From the NCBI RefSeq assembly GCF_001431415.1, contig NZ_LDJI01000006.1:176160-240159 (forward strand): 64,000 bases of DNA, in the 5' to 3' direction. This DNA comes from Stenotrophomonas humi. GTDB taxonomy: Bacteria > Pseudomonadota > Gammaproteobacteria > Xanthomonadales > Xanthomonadaceae. Numbering within the stretch: position 1 is the stretch's first letter; each line of letters opens with the position of its first letter. The notes beneath the pieces are model-generated. The model was given only the letters and a program-made list of their open reading frames with translations. It did no database searches and was not told where the DNA came from. Below are positions 34,105 through 42,849 of the stretch, in pieces. Made by a program: the position numbers and the translations under genes.

Positions 34105-34944
34105 TCAGGAATGGGGAGGTGCCTGCGATGGCGCGACATGGCCATCGATGCCGTTCTCGCAGCGGGTGATCTTCCGGGTACGGGTGGCATGGAACAAGCG
34201 ATTGTTCGGGAGATCCATGTCGTCCACGTCGGGAGGCGCGCGCGAGTTGTGCCACAGGTGCACCGCCAGCGCGGCCCATTTGAGGCCGCGCCGCTGCAGC
34301 CCGCTGTTTTCCAGGCGTACCGCCAACTCGCGGTCTTCGGCGCCGTAGCCTTCCATCCGCTCATCAAAACCGTTGGTCTGGATCAGGTCCTGGCGCCAGA
34401 AACTCATGTTGCAGCTCATCACCCTGCCACCGTTGCGCGAACGGGCTTTCAGCTTGGCCAGCAGTGGTTGGTGGAAAGCATACAGGCGCTGGGTGCCATC
34501 GAATTCGTGGAAGTGCGCATCCGACCAGGGGGCGAATACCGGTCGACCACCCGACAGCAGTCGCGTGCTCTCGGCGATGCTGGCCTTCAGTCGACCGCCC
34601 TGCAGGAAAAAGCCGGGCTCGGCGAAGCGCTCGTGATCGCCGACGAAAGCCGGATGCAGGATCATGTCACCGTCGAGCAGGATCACGTAGTCGCCGCTGC
34701 TCGCGGCAATGGCCTTGTTGCGGCACCGCGCGGCTCGGAAGCCCTTGTCTTCCTGCCAGAGGTGCATGACCGGCATCGGCAGCAGGCTTTGCCAACGCGA
34801 AATCACCGCGGCGGTCGCGGGGCCGGATCCGTCATCGGCGATGAGCACCTCATCCGGCTGCCGTCGCTGGGCGGCAATGCTCTCCAGTACACGCTCCAGT
34901 GCGTCTGGCCAGTTGTAGGTGAGAACTACAAGCGAGATTTTCAT
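34105..34944 (-). CDS. GT2-family glycosyltransferase
   Basis: This 279-residue GT-A transferase starts at ATG 34944 (MKISLVVLTYNWPDAL). It has ADDGS, the DXD-like LLDGDM metal site, a CNMSFWR acceptor region, and GYGAEDRELAVRL as found in GT2 enzymes with a galactosyltransferase-like C-terminal domain. It overlaps the O-antigen-ligase-like gene by 4 bp and is paralogous to the GT2 at 36200-37081, so it probably acts in the same glycan pathway. Confidence 0.88.
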   Translation of the reverse strand: MKISLVVLTYNWPDALERVLESIAAQRRQPDEVLIADDGSGPATAAVISRWQSLLPMPVMHLWQEDKGFRAARCRNKAIAASSGDYVILLDGDMILHPAFVGDHERFAEPGFFLQGGRLKASIAESTRLLSGGRPVFAPWSDAHFHEFDGTQRLYAFHQPLLAKLKARSRNGGRVMSCNMSFWRQDLIQTNGFDERMEGYGAEDRELAVRLENSGLQRRGLKWAALAVHLWHNSRAPPDVDDMDLPNNRLFHATRTRKITRCENGIDGHVAPSQAPPHS

Positions 34945-36203
34945 TGGACGGGGCGGCGTTTGATGGCTACCGGAGACAGCGACAAACTCAATGCCAGCGG
35001 CAGCCACAGGATCAACCAGCCCGGGCGGGGGCTGTCGATCAGGTGTGGCAGGTCGAACTGCACCATCACCGAGGCAAACAGCCACAGCCCCAGGATCACG
35101 CGGCCCAGCGGCTCCTGGCGGAAGTGCCACGCGCGCCAGCCCAGGCCCAGCCAGACCGCCAGCCATAACAGCAGGCCGGGCAGCCCCAGCTCCACCGCGA
35201 CCTGGGTGAACAGATTATGGGTATGGACCTGGAACATGCCGGTACCGGCTTCCACGGGAATCGTGAAGCTGGCTCCCAGCCCCCAGCCCAGCCACGGATG
35301 CTGTGCAATCAGCCCGAGGGCGTATTCGAAAATCTGCGGTCGGAACGACAGGCCGCGCTCGGTCAGCTCCGGGTAAGCCGCAATGGCCACGCCCAGTGCG
35401 ACGGCGAACAGCAGCACCAGACGCTGCCAGGCACGTTCACTACGGCGTACCGCCAGCAAAACAAACACCGCGGTGAACAGGGCAATCCACGCGCTGCGAG
35501 AGTAGGTGAGCAGCAGGCTGGTGGCCATCAACGCCATCGCCAGCCATTTGAGCAGGCGGTGGCCTGTGCGCTGGAAGCGCCATGGCCACAGCCAGAGAAT
35601 GCCAGCGCCCATGGCCGCGCCGATCAGGTTGGCGTTGGCCATCACGCCGAAGCCGATCAGTCTGTCGCCAGCCGGGGAGTAGAGCGCGAACTTGACCATC
35701 GCTGCCACGGCGGTCGCGGTCAGTACGCCAGCGCCACACAGCAGCAGTCCGCGCTGCCGACGAGGATCATTGCCAAGCCCCTGCACGACGGCGAACAGGA
35801 ACAGCAGCACGGTCAGCAAGCGCAGAAACTCATCGGCAGGCCGTCGCGCGTTGCTCCAGACCAGGCTTACCGTGGCCCAGCCGAACAACGCCAGCAGCAT
35901 TGGCATCAGCGGTCGCCTGGCGAACTCCAGCCAACGGCCCGGGTGGGCGAAACCAATGATCAGGGCAGGCAGATAGAGCGACACGACCAACAGGTGCTGG
36001 AAGGGCCGGCTAGGGTTGAAAGACGGGCCGGCGGGCAGCGCGCACATTCCGGCGATGAGCAGCAGCAACCCCGCCCAGAGCAGATTGCGCCCGTAGCGGG
36101 GGGCAGGATTGGAGGGGAGTGCCGGCAAGGTCGTGCCTGGGACTGCGCCCTGGCCCACGGCAGGCGTCGGGGCGTGCGCGGACGCGCGTTCAGGGCGGCT
36201 CAT
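34941..36203 (-). CDS. O-antigen ligase/polymerase-like membrane protein
   Basis: This 420-residue polytopic inner-membrane protein has about 12 predicted helices and the long periplasmic loop found in Wzy_C/WaaL proteins (QIFEYALGLIAQHPWLGWGLG, then a segment with HTHNLFTQVAVELG). The conserved Arg/His loop fits O-antigen ligase or polymerase. It overlaps both flanking GT2 genes, so the three are one translational unit. Confidence 0.85.
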   Translation of the reverse strand: MSRPERASAHAPTPAVGQGAVPGTTLPALPSNPAPRYGRNLLWAGLLLLIAGMCALPAGPSFNPSRPFQHLLVVSLYLPALIIGFAHPGRWLEFARRPLMPMLLALFGWATVSLVWSNARRPADEFLRLLTVLLFLFAVVQGLGNDPRRQRGLLLCGAGVLTATAVAAMVKFALYSPAGDRLIGFGVMANANLIGAAMGAGILWLWPWRFQRTGHRLLKWLAMALMATSLLLTYSRSAWIALFTAVFVLLAVRRSERAWQRLVLLFAVALGVAIAAYPELTERGLSFRPQIFEYALGLIAQHPWLGWGLGASFTIPVEAGTGMFQVHTHNLFTQVAVELGLPGLLLWLAVWLGLGWRAWHFRQEPLGRVILGLWLFASVMVQFDLPHLIDSPRPGWLILWLPLALSLSLSPVAIKRRPVQ

Positions 36204-37081
36204 GAAACAGAGCGCAGATCTGAGGGCTGCGTGGTGAATTCGGCTGCATGGCGGTCAAGGCCATGCTCGCAGCGCACCCGTCGCGCGTCCCGGCTCGCAT
36301 AGAGCAACTGGTTGTTGGGCAGTTCCGGCGCACTGGGATCCGGCGGTGCCGAACTGCGGTGTTCCAGATGCAGGGCCAATGCCGCGAACTTGATCTGGCG
36401 GCGGCGTAATCCGGCCTGCCGCAGGCGCTCGTCCAGTTCCAGGTCCTCGCTGCCATAGCCGACCATGCGCTCGTCATAGCCGTTGACGGCAAGCAGATCC
36501 TTGCGCCAGAAGCTCACATTGCAGCCCATCGGATGCCCGGATGCCCGGGACTTCAGTTCCGCCAGCCATGGAATCCGCAAGGTGTGGTGACGACGGCCGA
36601 AGTGATAGGTGCTGCGGTCCCCCTCCTTGCGGAAGTAAGCGTCCACCGACAAGCCGAACTTTGGGGTGCCACCGGAGAGCAGGCGGGCGGTCTCCGCATC
36701 GGTGGTGCGGATGCGGGTGCCCTGCAGGAACGCACCGGGCCGTGCCAGGCGCATGTGATCGGCGATGAAATGCGGGTGCATGATCATGTCGCCGTCCAGC
36801 TGGATCAGATAGTCACCCCGTGCGGCAGCGATGCCGCGGTTGCGGCAGCGGGCCAGGCGGAAGCCATCATCGGGTTGCCACACATGCCTGAGCGGAACCG
36901 GAAAGCTGCCGGCCATGGCGTGCAGAAGTTCGGCGGTATCCTCCCGCGAGCCATCGTCTGCGACGATCACTTCATCGGGAAGCCGGCTCTGCCGGGCTGC
37001 GCTGTGAAGAACCAGGGCCAATGCCTCTTTCCAGTTGTACGTGGAAACCATGAGGGAGACGGTGGAGCTTGGTGCCGACAT
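36200..37081 (-). CDS. GT2-family glycosyltransferase (paralogue)
   Basis: This 293-residue GT2 transferase starts at ATG 37081; a TTG 12 nt upstream is a weaker alternative. STYNWKEAL, ADDGSRED, QLDGDMIMHP and GYGSEDLELDERL match the paralogue encoded at 34105-34944, including the conserved CNVSFWRKD region. It leads the minus-strand glycan operon. Flanking one ligase-like protein with two similar GT2 enzymes suggests sequential additions of related sugars. Confidence 0.88.
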   Translation of the reverse strand: MSAPSSTVSLMVSTYNWKEALALVLHSAARQSRLPDEVIVADDGSREDTAELLHAMAGSFPVPLRHVWQPDDGFRLARCRNRGIAAARGDYLIQLDGDMIMHPHFIADHMRLARPGAFLQGTRIRTTDAETARLLSGGTPKFGLSVDAYFRKEGDRSTYHFGRRHHTLRIPWLAELKSRASGHPMGCNVSFWRKDLLAVNGYDERMVGYGSEDLELDERLRQAGLRRRQIKFAALALHLEHRSSAPPDPSAPELPNNQLLYASRDARRVRCEHGLDRHAAEFTTQPSDLRSVS

Positions 37082-37250
37082 GACATTACTCAAGAGGTGA
37101 CTCCCGCCAGCCGGCTGGAGTGGGTAAAAATTTTAACCTAAGGCCCGAATCATGAAGAAAACCGGGTGTGCAGGGGCTGAAGAGAAGGATGAACGGGATG
37201 ATGGGGGCGTTGAGTGGTATTTCGCCCCATGAACATCCCGTTGTTGGCAT

Positions 37251-38129
37251 TCAGCGCCTGGTATTGCCCGTTTGGGGGTGTGGTGATCGCAGGCATTCAG
37301 TGCCGGCAGGGGGCGGGAGCGGGGGCGTCGCCACGGCCACCGGCTGCCCGTTCTGGAGCAGCCACAGCATGATGGTTTTCTGGCGGACGTAATTGGCGCT
37401 GACGAAGGCTTCGATCAGGCCGGGCCAGCCGTCCAGGAAGCCGCGTTTGAACACGTAGCTGCGGAAGAAGCGCCAGGTCGGGGAAATGATCAGCTTGCCC
37501 AGGCTGGCGTGCTTGCCGCGACTGAACTCGTGCTCGGCCATCATCCGTGCGTATTTCTGCTTCTTGTCCAGCAACTGCAGGAAGCTGCGGTAGGGGTGGT
37601 GCAGCAGGTCGCCCTGGAGCAGGGCGATCGGGCCATCCACCGATACCGCTTCGTGAATCTCGCGGTCGCCGCGCCAGCCCCCATGGCGGCGGTCGAACAG
37701 CCGCAGCACGCGGTCCGGGTAGGCGGTGCCATGGCGCAGGAAACGGCCGAAGTATTCCGAGCAGCGGGCGAAGCGGTAGCCCTTGGCACGCGGGAAGCCG
37801 GCATCGCGTTCGGCCTCGATGGCAGTGCGCAATGCCGCATCCACACGTTCGTCGGCGTCCAGGCACAGTACCCAGTCGTGGCTGGCCTGATCCACAGCGA
37901 AAGCCTTCTGGCTGCGGAAGCCATCGAAGGCGCGTTGCAGCACGCGTGCACCGGCTGCTTCGGCGACCGCCACGGTGGCATCGGTCGAGAATGAATCCAC
38001 CACCACGATCTCGTCGCAGAACGCCAATGAGGCCAGGCAGTCGCCAATCCGGTCGGCTTCGTTGAAGGCGATGATGCAGGCCGACAGCTGGGGGCGTTGG
38101 GCGGTTGCGGACGATTGAGGGTTGGGCAT
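37251..38129 (-). CDS. GT2 glycosyltransferase, WaaE/KdtX-like
   Basis: This 292-residue protein starts at ATG 38129. SACIIAFNEADRIGDCLASLAF, VVVDSFSTDATV and CLDADERV match the LPS core beta-glucosyltransferase group (WaaE/KdtX-type GT2), with a C-terminal amphipathic helix that could associate with the inner membrane. It is separated from the GT2/ligase unit by about 170 bp and is divergent from the CDP-glycerol-transferase-like gene. Confidence 0.85.
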   Translation of the reverse strand: MPNPQSSATAQRPQLSACIIAFNEADRIGDCLASLAFCDEIVVVDSFSTDATVAVAEAAGARVLQRAFDGFRSQKAFAVDQASHDWVLCLDADERVDAALRTAIEAERDAGFPRAKGYRFARCSEYFGRFLRHGTAYPDRVLRLFDRRHGGWRGDREIHEAVSVDGPIALLQGDLLHHPYRSFLQLLDKKQKYARMMAEHEFSRGKHASLGKLIISPTWRFFRSYVFKRGFLDGWPGLIEAFVSANYVRQKTIMLWLLQNGQPVAVATPPLPPPAGTECLRSPHPQTGNTRR

Positions 38130-38232
38130 GGGGCCGTCTGGCGCGGGTGACCGGACCAAAGCCTAGCAGCGACGTTGCCTGCTGGCGATGCGATAATCGG
38201 CCGCATATCCCGGATATTCAGGAGTTTTGACC

Positions 38233-39264
38233 GTGCCACGCCACTATCTGCTGTACGGCTCCGAGCGCTACGCGCTGGCCATCCTCCGGCCGGTGCAGGC
38301 GGCGATCCGGGCCCGCGGCGACGAGGCGGCATGGTTCTTCGATGGCCCCGGTGCGGAAGATCTCGCTGCCGATGAAACCCTGCTGACGGTGCAGCAGGTG
38401 CGCGAATGGAACCCGTATGCGGTGATCACCTCGTCCAACGCGGTGCCGCATTTCTTCCCGGGCGTGAAGGTGGAAACCTTCCATGGCTTCGATGCCGGCA
38501 AGCCGCGCCATATCTATGTGCGTGGTTTCTTCGACCTGTACTGCACCACCGGCCCGCGCGATACGGCCGCGTTCTCCGCGTTGTCCAAGGAGCTGGGGCA
38601 CTTCTCGGTGGTGGAAACCGGGTTCCCCAAGATCGACCCGTTCATGAGCCAGCTGCACGACCAGCCGGAGCCGGTGCGTGAGCCGCCAGTGATCCTTTAC
38701 CACTCCACGTTCTCACCGTCGTGGAGTGCGGCCGGCATCCTGCACGACGAGATCAAGCGCCTGTCGCAGACCGGCGAGTGGCGCTGGATCGTCACTTTCC
38801 ACCCGAAGATGGACCCGGAAGTGGTGGCCAAGTACCGCGCGCTGGAAGGCCCGTACCTGCGCTTTGCCGACGACGACAACATCCTGGACCTGTTCCCGCA
38901 GGTGGACATGATGTGCTCGGACACGTCCTCGGCGCTCAACGAATTCCTGCTGACCTATAAGCCGGTGGTGACGTTCAAGAACCGCCGCCCGGGTCCGCAG
39001 TTGCTGGATATCGACGATCCGGCCGAGTTTGAAGGCGCGATCCGCACCGCACTGTCGCGTCCGCCGGCGTTGATGGCGGCCGTGCGTGAGTTCGCCGATC
39101 AGCTGCATCCGTACCGCGATGGCAAGTCCAGTGACCGGATCCTGGATGCAATTGATGCCTTTGTCGCCAAGGGGGCGCGCAACCGTCGGCCCAAGCCGAT
39201 GAACCTGTGGCGCAAGATCAAGCTGCGCAAGCGCATTGGTTATTGGGGCCCGGCACGGACCTGA
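38233..39264 (+). CDS. CDP-glycerol glycerophosphotransferase-like protein
   Basis: From GTG 38233 (9 nt after GGAG) the product has 343 residues; an in-frame TTG at 38227 is too close to the ribosome site. The C-terminal half resembles Glyphos_transf-type enzymes: HSTFSPSWSAAGIL, CSDTSSALNEFLLTYKPVVTF and a DDNILDLFPQVDMM segment. In Gram-negative glycan clusters such proteins transfer polyol-phosphate units or act as related GT-B enzymes. The exact acceptor is unknown. Confidence 0.8.
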   Translation: MPRHYLLYGSERYALAILRPVQAAIRARGDEAAWFFDGPGAEDLAADETLLTVQQVREWNPYAVITSSNAVPHFFPGVKVETFHGFDAGKPRHIYVRGFFDLYCTTGPRDTAAFSALSKELGHFSVVETGFPKIDPFMSQLHDQPEPVREPPVILYHSTFSPSWSAAGILHDEIKRLSQTGEWRWIVTFHPKMDPEVVAKYRALEGPYLRFADDDNILDLFPQVDMMCSDTSSALNEFLLTYKPVVTFKNRRPGPQLLDIDDPAEFEGAIRTALSRPPALMAAVREFADQLHPYRDGKSSDRILDAIDAFVAKGARNRRPKPMNLWRKIKLRKRIGYWGPART

Positions 39265-39353
39265 GGGCTGGTTGGGGTTTGCGGGGTTTGTGCGTGCTAC
39301 GGAGTGGGTTCTGCGGGATCTGATGCGCTGGACAGGGATTGACTCCGCTCGTT

Positions 39354-39390
39354 CCTCTCCCCAACCCCTCTCCTGCAAAGGGAGAGGGCG
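39354..39390. repeat. REP-like element
   Basis: CCTCTCCCCAACCCCTCTCCTGCAAAGGGAGAGGG contains an imperfect hairpin (CCCTCTCC / GGGAGAGGG) and the CCCCAACCCC side arm of the family seen at 6706-6743. It lies between the convergent CDP-glycerol-transferase-like gene and the bPH_2 gene. Confidence 0.65.
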
Positions 39391-39409
39391 CGAACGGAGC
39401 CTGCAGCCC

Positions 39410-40912
39410 TCACCAGCGCAACTTGCGTCGCGCCATCTCCCGGCCAAGCTGTTCCATCAGTTCCCGCGCGCGCTGTTCTTCCAGAAAGCGAAGTTGCAAC
39501 GCTGGCGCACCGAGCGCGCCGGCCGTATCCAGCGTAAGCGTGGCGGTGCCGAAGCGGCGGTCCAGTGGCGAACGGTCCAGACGCAGTGCCTGCAGCTTGT
39601 CCAATTCGGCAATGCGCCACCAGCGGTTCCACCAGCCGCCGCGCACGGCCACGCGCTGTGCGTCGATGTTGTAGGCCATGCGCGTGACTTGCCGGTGCGC
39701 TTTGAATGCCGACCATGGCAACCACAGCAAGGGCAGCAGACCCCATGGGCCGGTTTCATAAGTCAGCAGGGCTGCCAATGCGCTGGTCACGACCAGGGCC
39801 GGCAGGCATAGCCGCCACCAGCCGCGTGTGGATACCGCATGCCATTGCGACGGCGGCCACTGCAGCTGCGGCAGCAGATGTTGCAGCAATCCATCACAGG
39901 CGTCCGGCGTTGCCAGTGGCGCCAGTTCCTTCAGTGCGCGCCCCTGCTTTTCCTCGTTGCCGCCACCGCTGGCGATATCCACGCGCAGCTGGCGACGTCC
40001 GAACAGGCGATGCAGCGCGCCTTCGCGCAGCGTCCATGCCTGGATGCGGCGACGTGCGACGCTGCTGCGCAGCCGGGTCAGCAGCCCGCGTTCCACGGTC
40101 AAGCGTTGGTCCGCTTCGCTCAGGCGGAAGCCGTGGTATTGCACGATCGCCAGGCCGATCGACATCAACCACATCAACAGCAGGACGGTAACCAACAACG
40201 CGACGCCGCTGGCAACCAGTGTGGTGGTGCCCAGGTGCAACTGACTGGCATAGCCGACGGCCTGCTTGCCCTGCTGCTCGATGAAATTCTCGGTGATGTC
40301 GCGCGGCAGCATCTGGTAAAGCGCGCCGATGGCCGCCGCAACCACCACCATGGCGCGGTTGGAGATCAGCCCAAGCCGCACCAGTTCGGGCAGGCGCAGG
40401 GCCAGCAGTTCGTCATTTGGCGGGGGCGCATCACCTTCGCCCGCGGTGACATCCCCGCGCTGCCGGATCAGTTGTTCAAGTTCCAGCGCCTGCGCCAGCT
40501 TGAGCACGCGCATCTGCGCTTCGGGCTTGTCGCCCGCCGCCGATTCCAGGCGTAGTTCGGCCACGCCGAACAGGCGGTGCAGCAGACTCTGGTGAACCAC
40601 CACGTTGTGGATGCGGGCGAAGGGAATCTCGCGCCGGGTGCGCTCGAAGATGCCGCTGCGGATGATCAGCCGGTCAGTGCTGATGCGGTAGCGGTAGGTC
40701 AGGTACTGCAGCAGCGCGGTGGCGACCAGTGCCACCACCACGATCAACGGCGCCCATTGGTAGAACAGGTTTTCTTCCTGTCGACGGCTGCCGAAAACCA
40801 GCAGTGCCACCAGCGGCAGCAGCAGTTGTTGAATCTGCTGTTGCAGCACGAACAGCCACGACCACGGATGCAGCCGCTGTTCGTCGTCGGTCGAAACAAG
40901 GGGCGCGCTCAC
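39410..40912 (-). CDS. bPH_2-domain membrane protein (YdbT-like)
   Basis: This 500-residue membrane protein contains three bacterial PH-like (bPH_2) domains interspersed with paired helices: YRYRISTDRLIIRSGIFERTRREIPFARIHNV, RLTVERGLLTRLRS and YNIDAQRVAVRGGWWNRWW. It matches YdbT/YdbS-type pairs of unknown function and overlaps the smaller bPH_2 gene by 4 bp. In Bacillus related proteins affect resistance to envelope stress; that link is not shown here. Confidence 0.88.
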   Translation of the reverse strand: MSAPLVSTDDEQRLHPWSWLFVLQQQIQQLLLPLVALLVFGSRRQEENLFYQWAPLIVVVALVATALLQYLTYRYRISTDRLIIRSGIFERTRREIPFARIHNVVVHQSLLHRLFGVAELRLESAAGDKPEAQMRVLKLAQALELEQLIRQRGDVTAGEGDAPPPNDELLALRLPELVRLGLISNRAMVVVAAAIGALYQMLPRDITENFIEQQGKQAVGYASQLHLGTTTLVASGVALLVTVLLLMWLMSIGLAIVQYHGFRLSEADQRLTVERGLLTRLRSSVARRRIQAWTLREGALHRLFGRRQLRVDIASGGGNEEKQGRALKELAPLATPDACDGLLQHLLPQLQWPPSQWHAVSTRGWWRLCLPALVVTSALAALLTYETGPWGLLPLLWLPWSAFKAHRQVTRMAYNIDAQRVAVRGGWWNRWWRIAELDKLQALRLDRSPLDRRFGTATLTLDTAGALGAPALQLRFLEEQRARELMEQLGREMARRKLRW

Positions 40913-41415
40913 AACGCGTCGTCATGGTCGAGCTGATGGGCAAGTTGATCGCGCAGGCGCTCGGCGTCGGCATAGTCCAGGCCGGAGATGGCCACGGTGT
41001 TCATGCGCGTGCCGGCGGTATGCACGATGAGCGTGGCCAGGCCGGCCATGCGCTGCAGCGGGCCGCGCTGCAGATCCAGGTGCTGCACGCGCGAGACCGG
41101 GACACGGCTTTCGCTTTGCCACATATGGCCGCGGCGGACGCCCAATGCCTGGCTGTCCAGTTGCCAGAACGTGAGCTGGTGCCGGCGTCGGCCCATCCAT
41201 GCGCCCAGCAACAAACCTGTCACCGCGCCTGCCAGTGCTGCGAGCAACCAGTGTGGATAGTGCAGTGCGAACGCCAGCACGCCGGCAGCAGCGGCGAAGG
41301 GGAGGGCGGTCGCCACACCGGCACCGAGGGCGGCAAACAATGCGCCGCGTGGTGGCAATGACTGCCATCGGGTGTCGGCGGCGACGGATTCGGGCAGTGC
41401 TGGGGGCTCGGTCAT
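40909..41415 (-). CDS. bPH_2-domain membrane protein (YdbS-like)
   Basis: This 168-residue protein has two membrane helices (about residues 25-75) followed by one bPH_2 domain (LDSQALGVRRGHMWQSESRVPVSRVQHLDLQ). It is the small partner of the three-domain protein encoded immediately downstream, with overlapping stop and start. The pair probably forms a membrane complex. Confidence 0.88.
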   Translation of the reverse strand: MTEPPALPESVAADTRWQSLPPRGALFAALGAGVATALPFAAAAGVLAFALHYPHWLLAALAGAVTGLLLGAWMGRRRHQLTFWQLDSQALGVRRGHMWQSESRVPVSRVQHLDLQRGPLQRMAGLATLIVHTAGTRMNTVAISGLDYADAERLRDQLAHQLDHDDAL

Positions 41416-41558
41416 TCGCCGACGATAGCTTTAGTGGGGCGGTGAGTGAAGGGATTGCCGCGTGGGGGAAGGCAAAAGCCACCGCACATCCCCTTCGCCT
41501 ACGACGAAAGTGAGGGAGACAAACAGGCTTCTGCGAAAAATGGGGGGCTGTTGCTTTT

Positions 41559-41611
41559 CACCCCGGCCCTTTCGCAATGGGCGAAGGGCCGGTTGGGGGT
41601 GAGGGGTTCTG
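41559..41611. repeat. REP-like / hairpin element
   Basis: CACCCCGGCCCTTTCGC and GCGAAGGGCCGG followed by GGGGGTG form a long hairpin with a short loop, ending in GGTGAGGGG. It belongs to the same REP-like group as 6640-6743. It is the main content of the 234-bp gap between the bPH_2 operon and the RibBA-like gene. Confidence 0.65.
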
Positions 41612-41649
41612 ACCTTGGCTCCCGCTCACCCTCTCAACTCATTGCGGCG

Positions 41650-42777
41650 TCACTGCGCCGCCATGATCAGCGCATCCACATCCAGGTGATGGCCGGCACG
41701 TGCGGCCTTGGTGCGCAGATACTGTTCGTTCTCGGCAGTGATTTCGCCGGTTACCGGGACGCAGCCCACCACTTCGATGCCGGCATTGCGCAGCCGTTGG
41801 ACCTTGGTGGGGTTGTTGGTCAGCAGTTGGATGCGCTCCACGCCCAGGGCGCGCAGCATCGCCACGGCGCTGCCGTAGCGGCGCCCGTCGGCACCGAAGC
41901 CAAGCAGGGCATCGGCGTCGATGGTGTCCAGGCCTTCGTGTTGATAGCCGTAGGCGCGCATCTTGGCGGCGATGCCGGTACCCCGGCCTTCTTGGTCCAG
42001 ATACAGCAGGATGCCGCCGCCCAGTTCCTTGAGCGTGTGCAGGCCGCGGCGCAGTTGATCGCCGCAATCGCACTTGAGCGAACCGAACAGATCACCGGTC
42101 AGGCAGGACGAATGCACCCGCACCGGCACGGTGCCTTTCAGGTCCGGGTTGCCGACGATCACTGCCACCTGGTCGCGCTGGGCCACGCCGCCACGGAACA
42201 CGGCGAACTCACTCATGCCGACATCGCGCAGCGGCACGGGTGAGCGGGTGACCAGTTCGTAGTCCTGCCCGGCCTGTTGTGCGCCGTCGCGCAGGTCATT
42301 GAAGCTCAGCTGCAGGCAGCCATCGAACGGCGTGCTGCCGGTGCCCAGCTCCACCGACACCATGGCCGGCAGCAGCAGCCCCAGCCGGGCGACCTCGACG
42401 CAGGCAGCGTCCATGTCGTTGCCGGCGATGGGGTTGCCTTCGGGGGCGACGGCATCGCGCAGGTACGCCAGCGCGGGAAGCGTGGTGAAGGCATGCCCGG
42501 CCAGCGGGATGCGGATGCCCTGCTCGCCGGCGATGCCCAGGGTCTGGGCGCGTGGCGCGGTCAGGTGCAGATAATGCTGTTGCGCCGCTGCCTCGGCGAA
42601 CGCCTCGAAACCTGCCGGTGAGCTGCTGTCCAGCGCGGTGGTCGCCACGCGGCGCGGGCCATCGGCGATCACCACGGGCCGGCCAGCGCGGAGTTCGGCG
42701 GCGGCGCGTTCGCAGCGGATGGCCGCGGTTTCGCTGAAAGCAGCGGGAGAAACGGGGGAGGGGGACTGGGCGCTCAT
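41650..42777 (-). CDS. RibBA-like: GTP cyclohydrolase II with degenerate DHBP-synthase domain
   Basis: From ATG 42777 the product has 375 residues. The C-terminal half is an intact GTP cyclohydrolase II: VRVHSSCLTGDLFGS and CDCGDQL supply the zinc-binding Cys residues, followed by YLDQEGRGTGI and TNNPTKVQRL. The N-terminal half aligns with dihydroxybutanone-phosphate synthase but lacks its acidic metal-binding DDE(D)REnEGD motif, having VVIADGPRR at that position. It probably catalyses only the GTP cyclohydrolase step of riboflavin synthesis. Confidence 0.88.
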   Translation of the reverse strand: MSAQSPSPVSPAAFSETAAIRCERAAAELRAGRPVVIADGPRRVATTALDSSSPAGFEAFAEAAAQQHYLHLTAPRAQTLGIAGEQGIRIPLAGHAFTTLPALAYLRDAVAPEGNPIAGNDMDAACVEVARLGLLLPAMVSVELGTGSTPFDGCLQLSFNDLRDGAQQAGQDYELVTRSPVPLRDVGMSEFAVFRGGVAQRDQVAVIVGNPDLKGTVPVRVHSSCLTGDLFGSLKCDCGDQLRRGLHTLKELGGGILLYLDQEGRGTGIAAKMRAYGYQHEGLDTIDADALLGFGADGRRYGSAVAMLRALGVERIQLLTNNPTKVQRLRNAGIEVVGCVPVTGEITAENEQYLRTKAARAGHHLDVDALIMAAQ

Positions 42778-42849
42778 CGCTGTCCTTATGGGGGTCGCCG
42801 GCCGGGGATTCAATCAACAGGCTGACGACGCTGTGTTGCGGCTGGTGCG

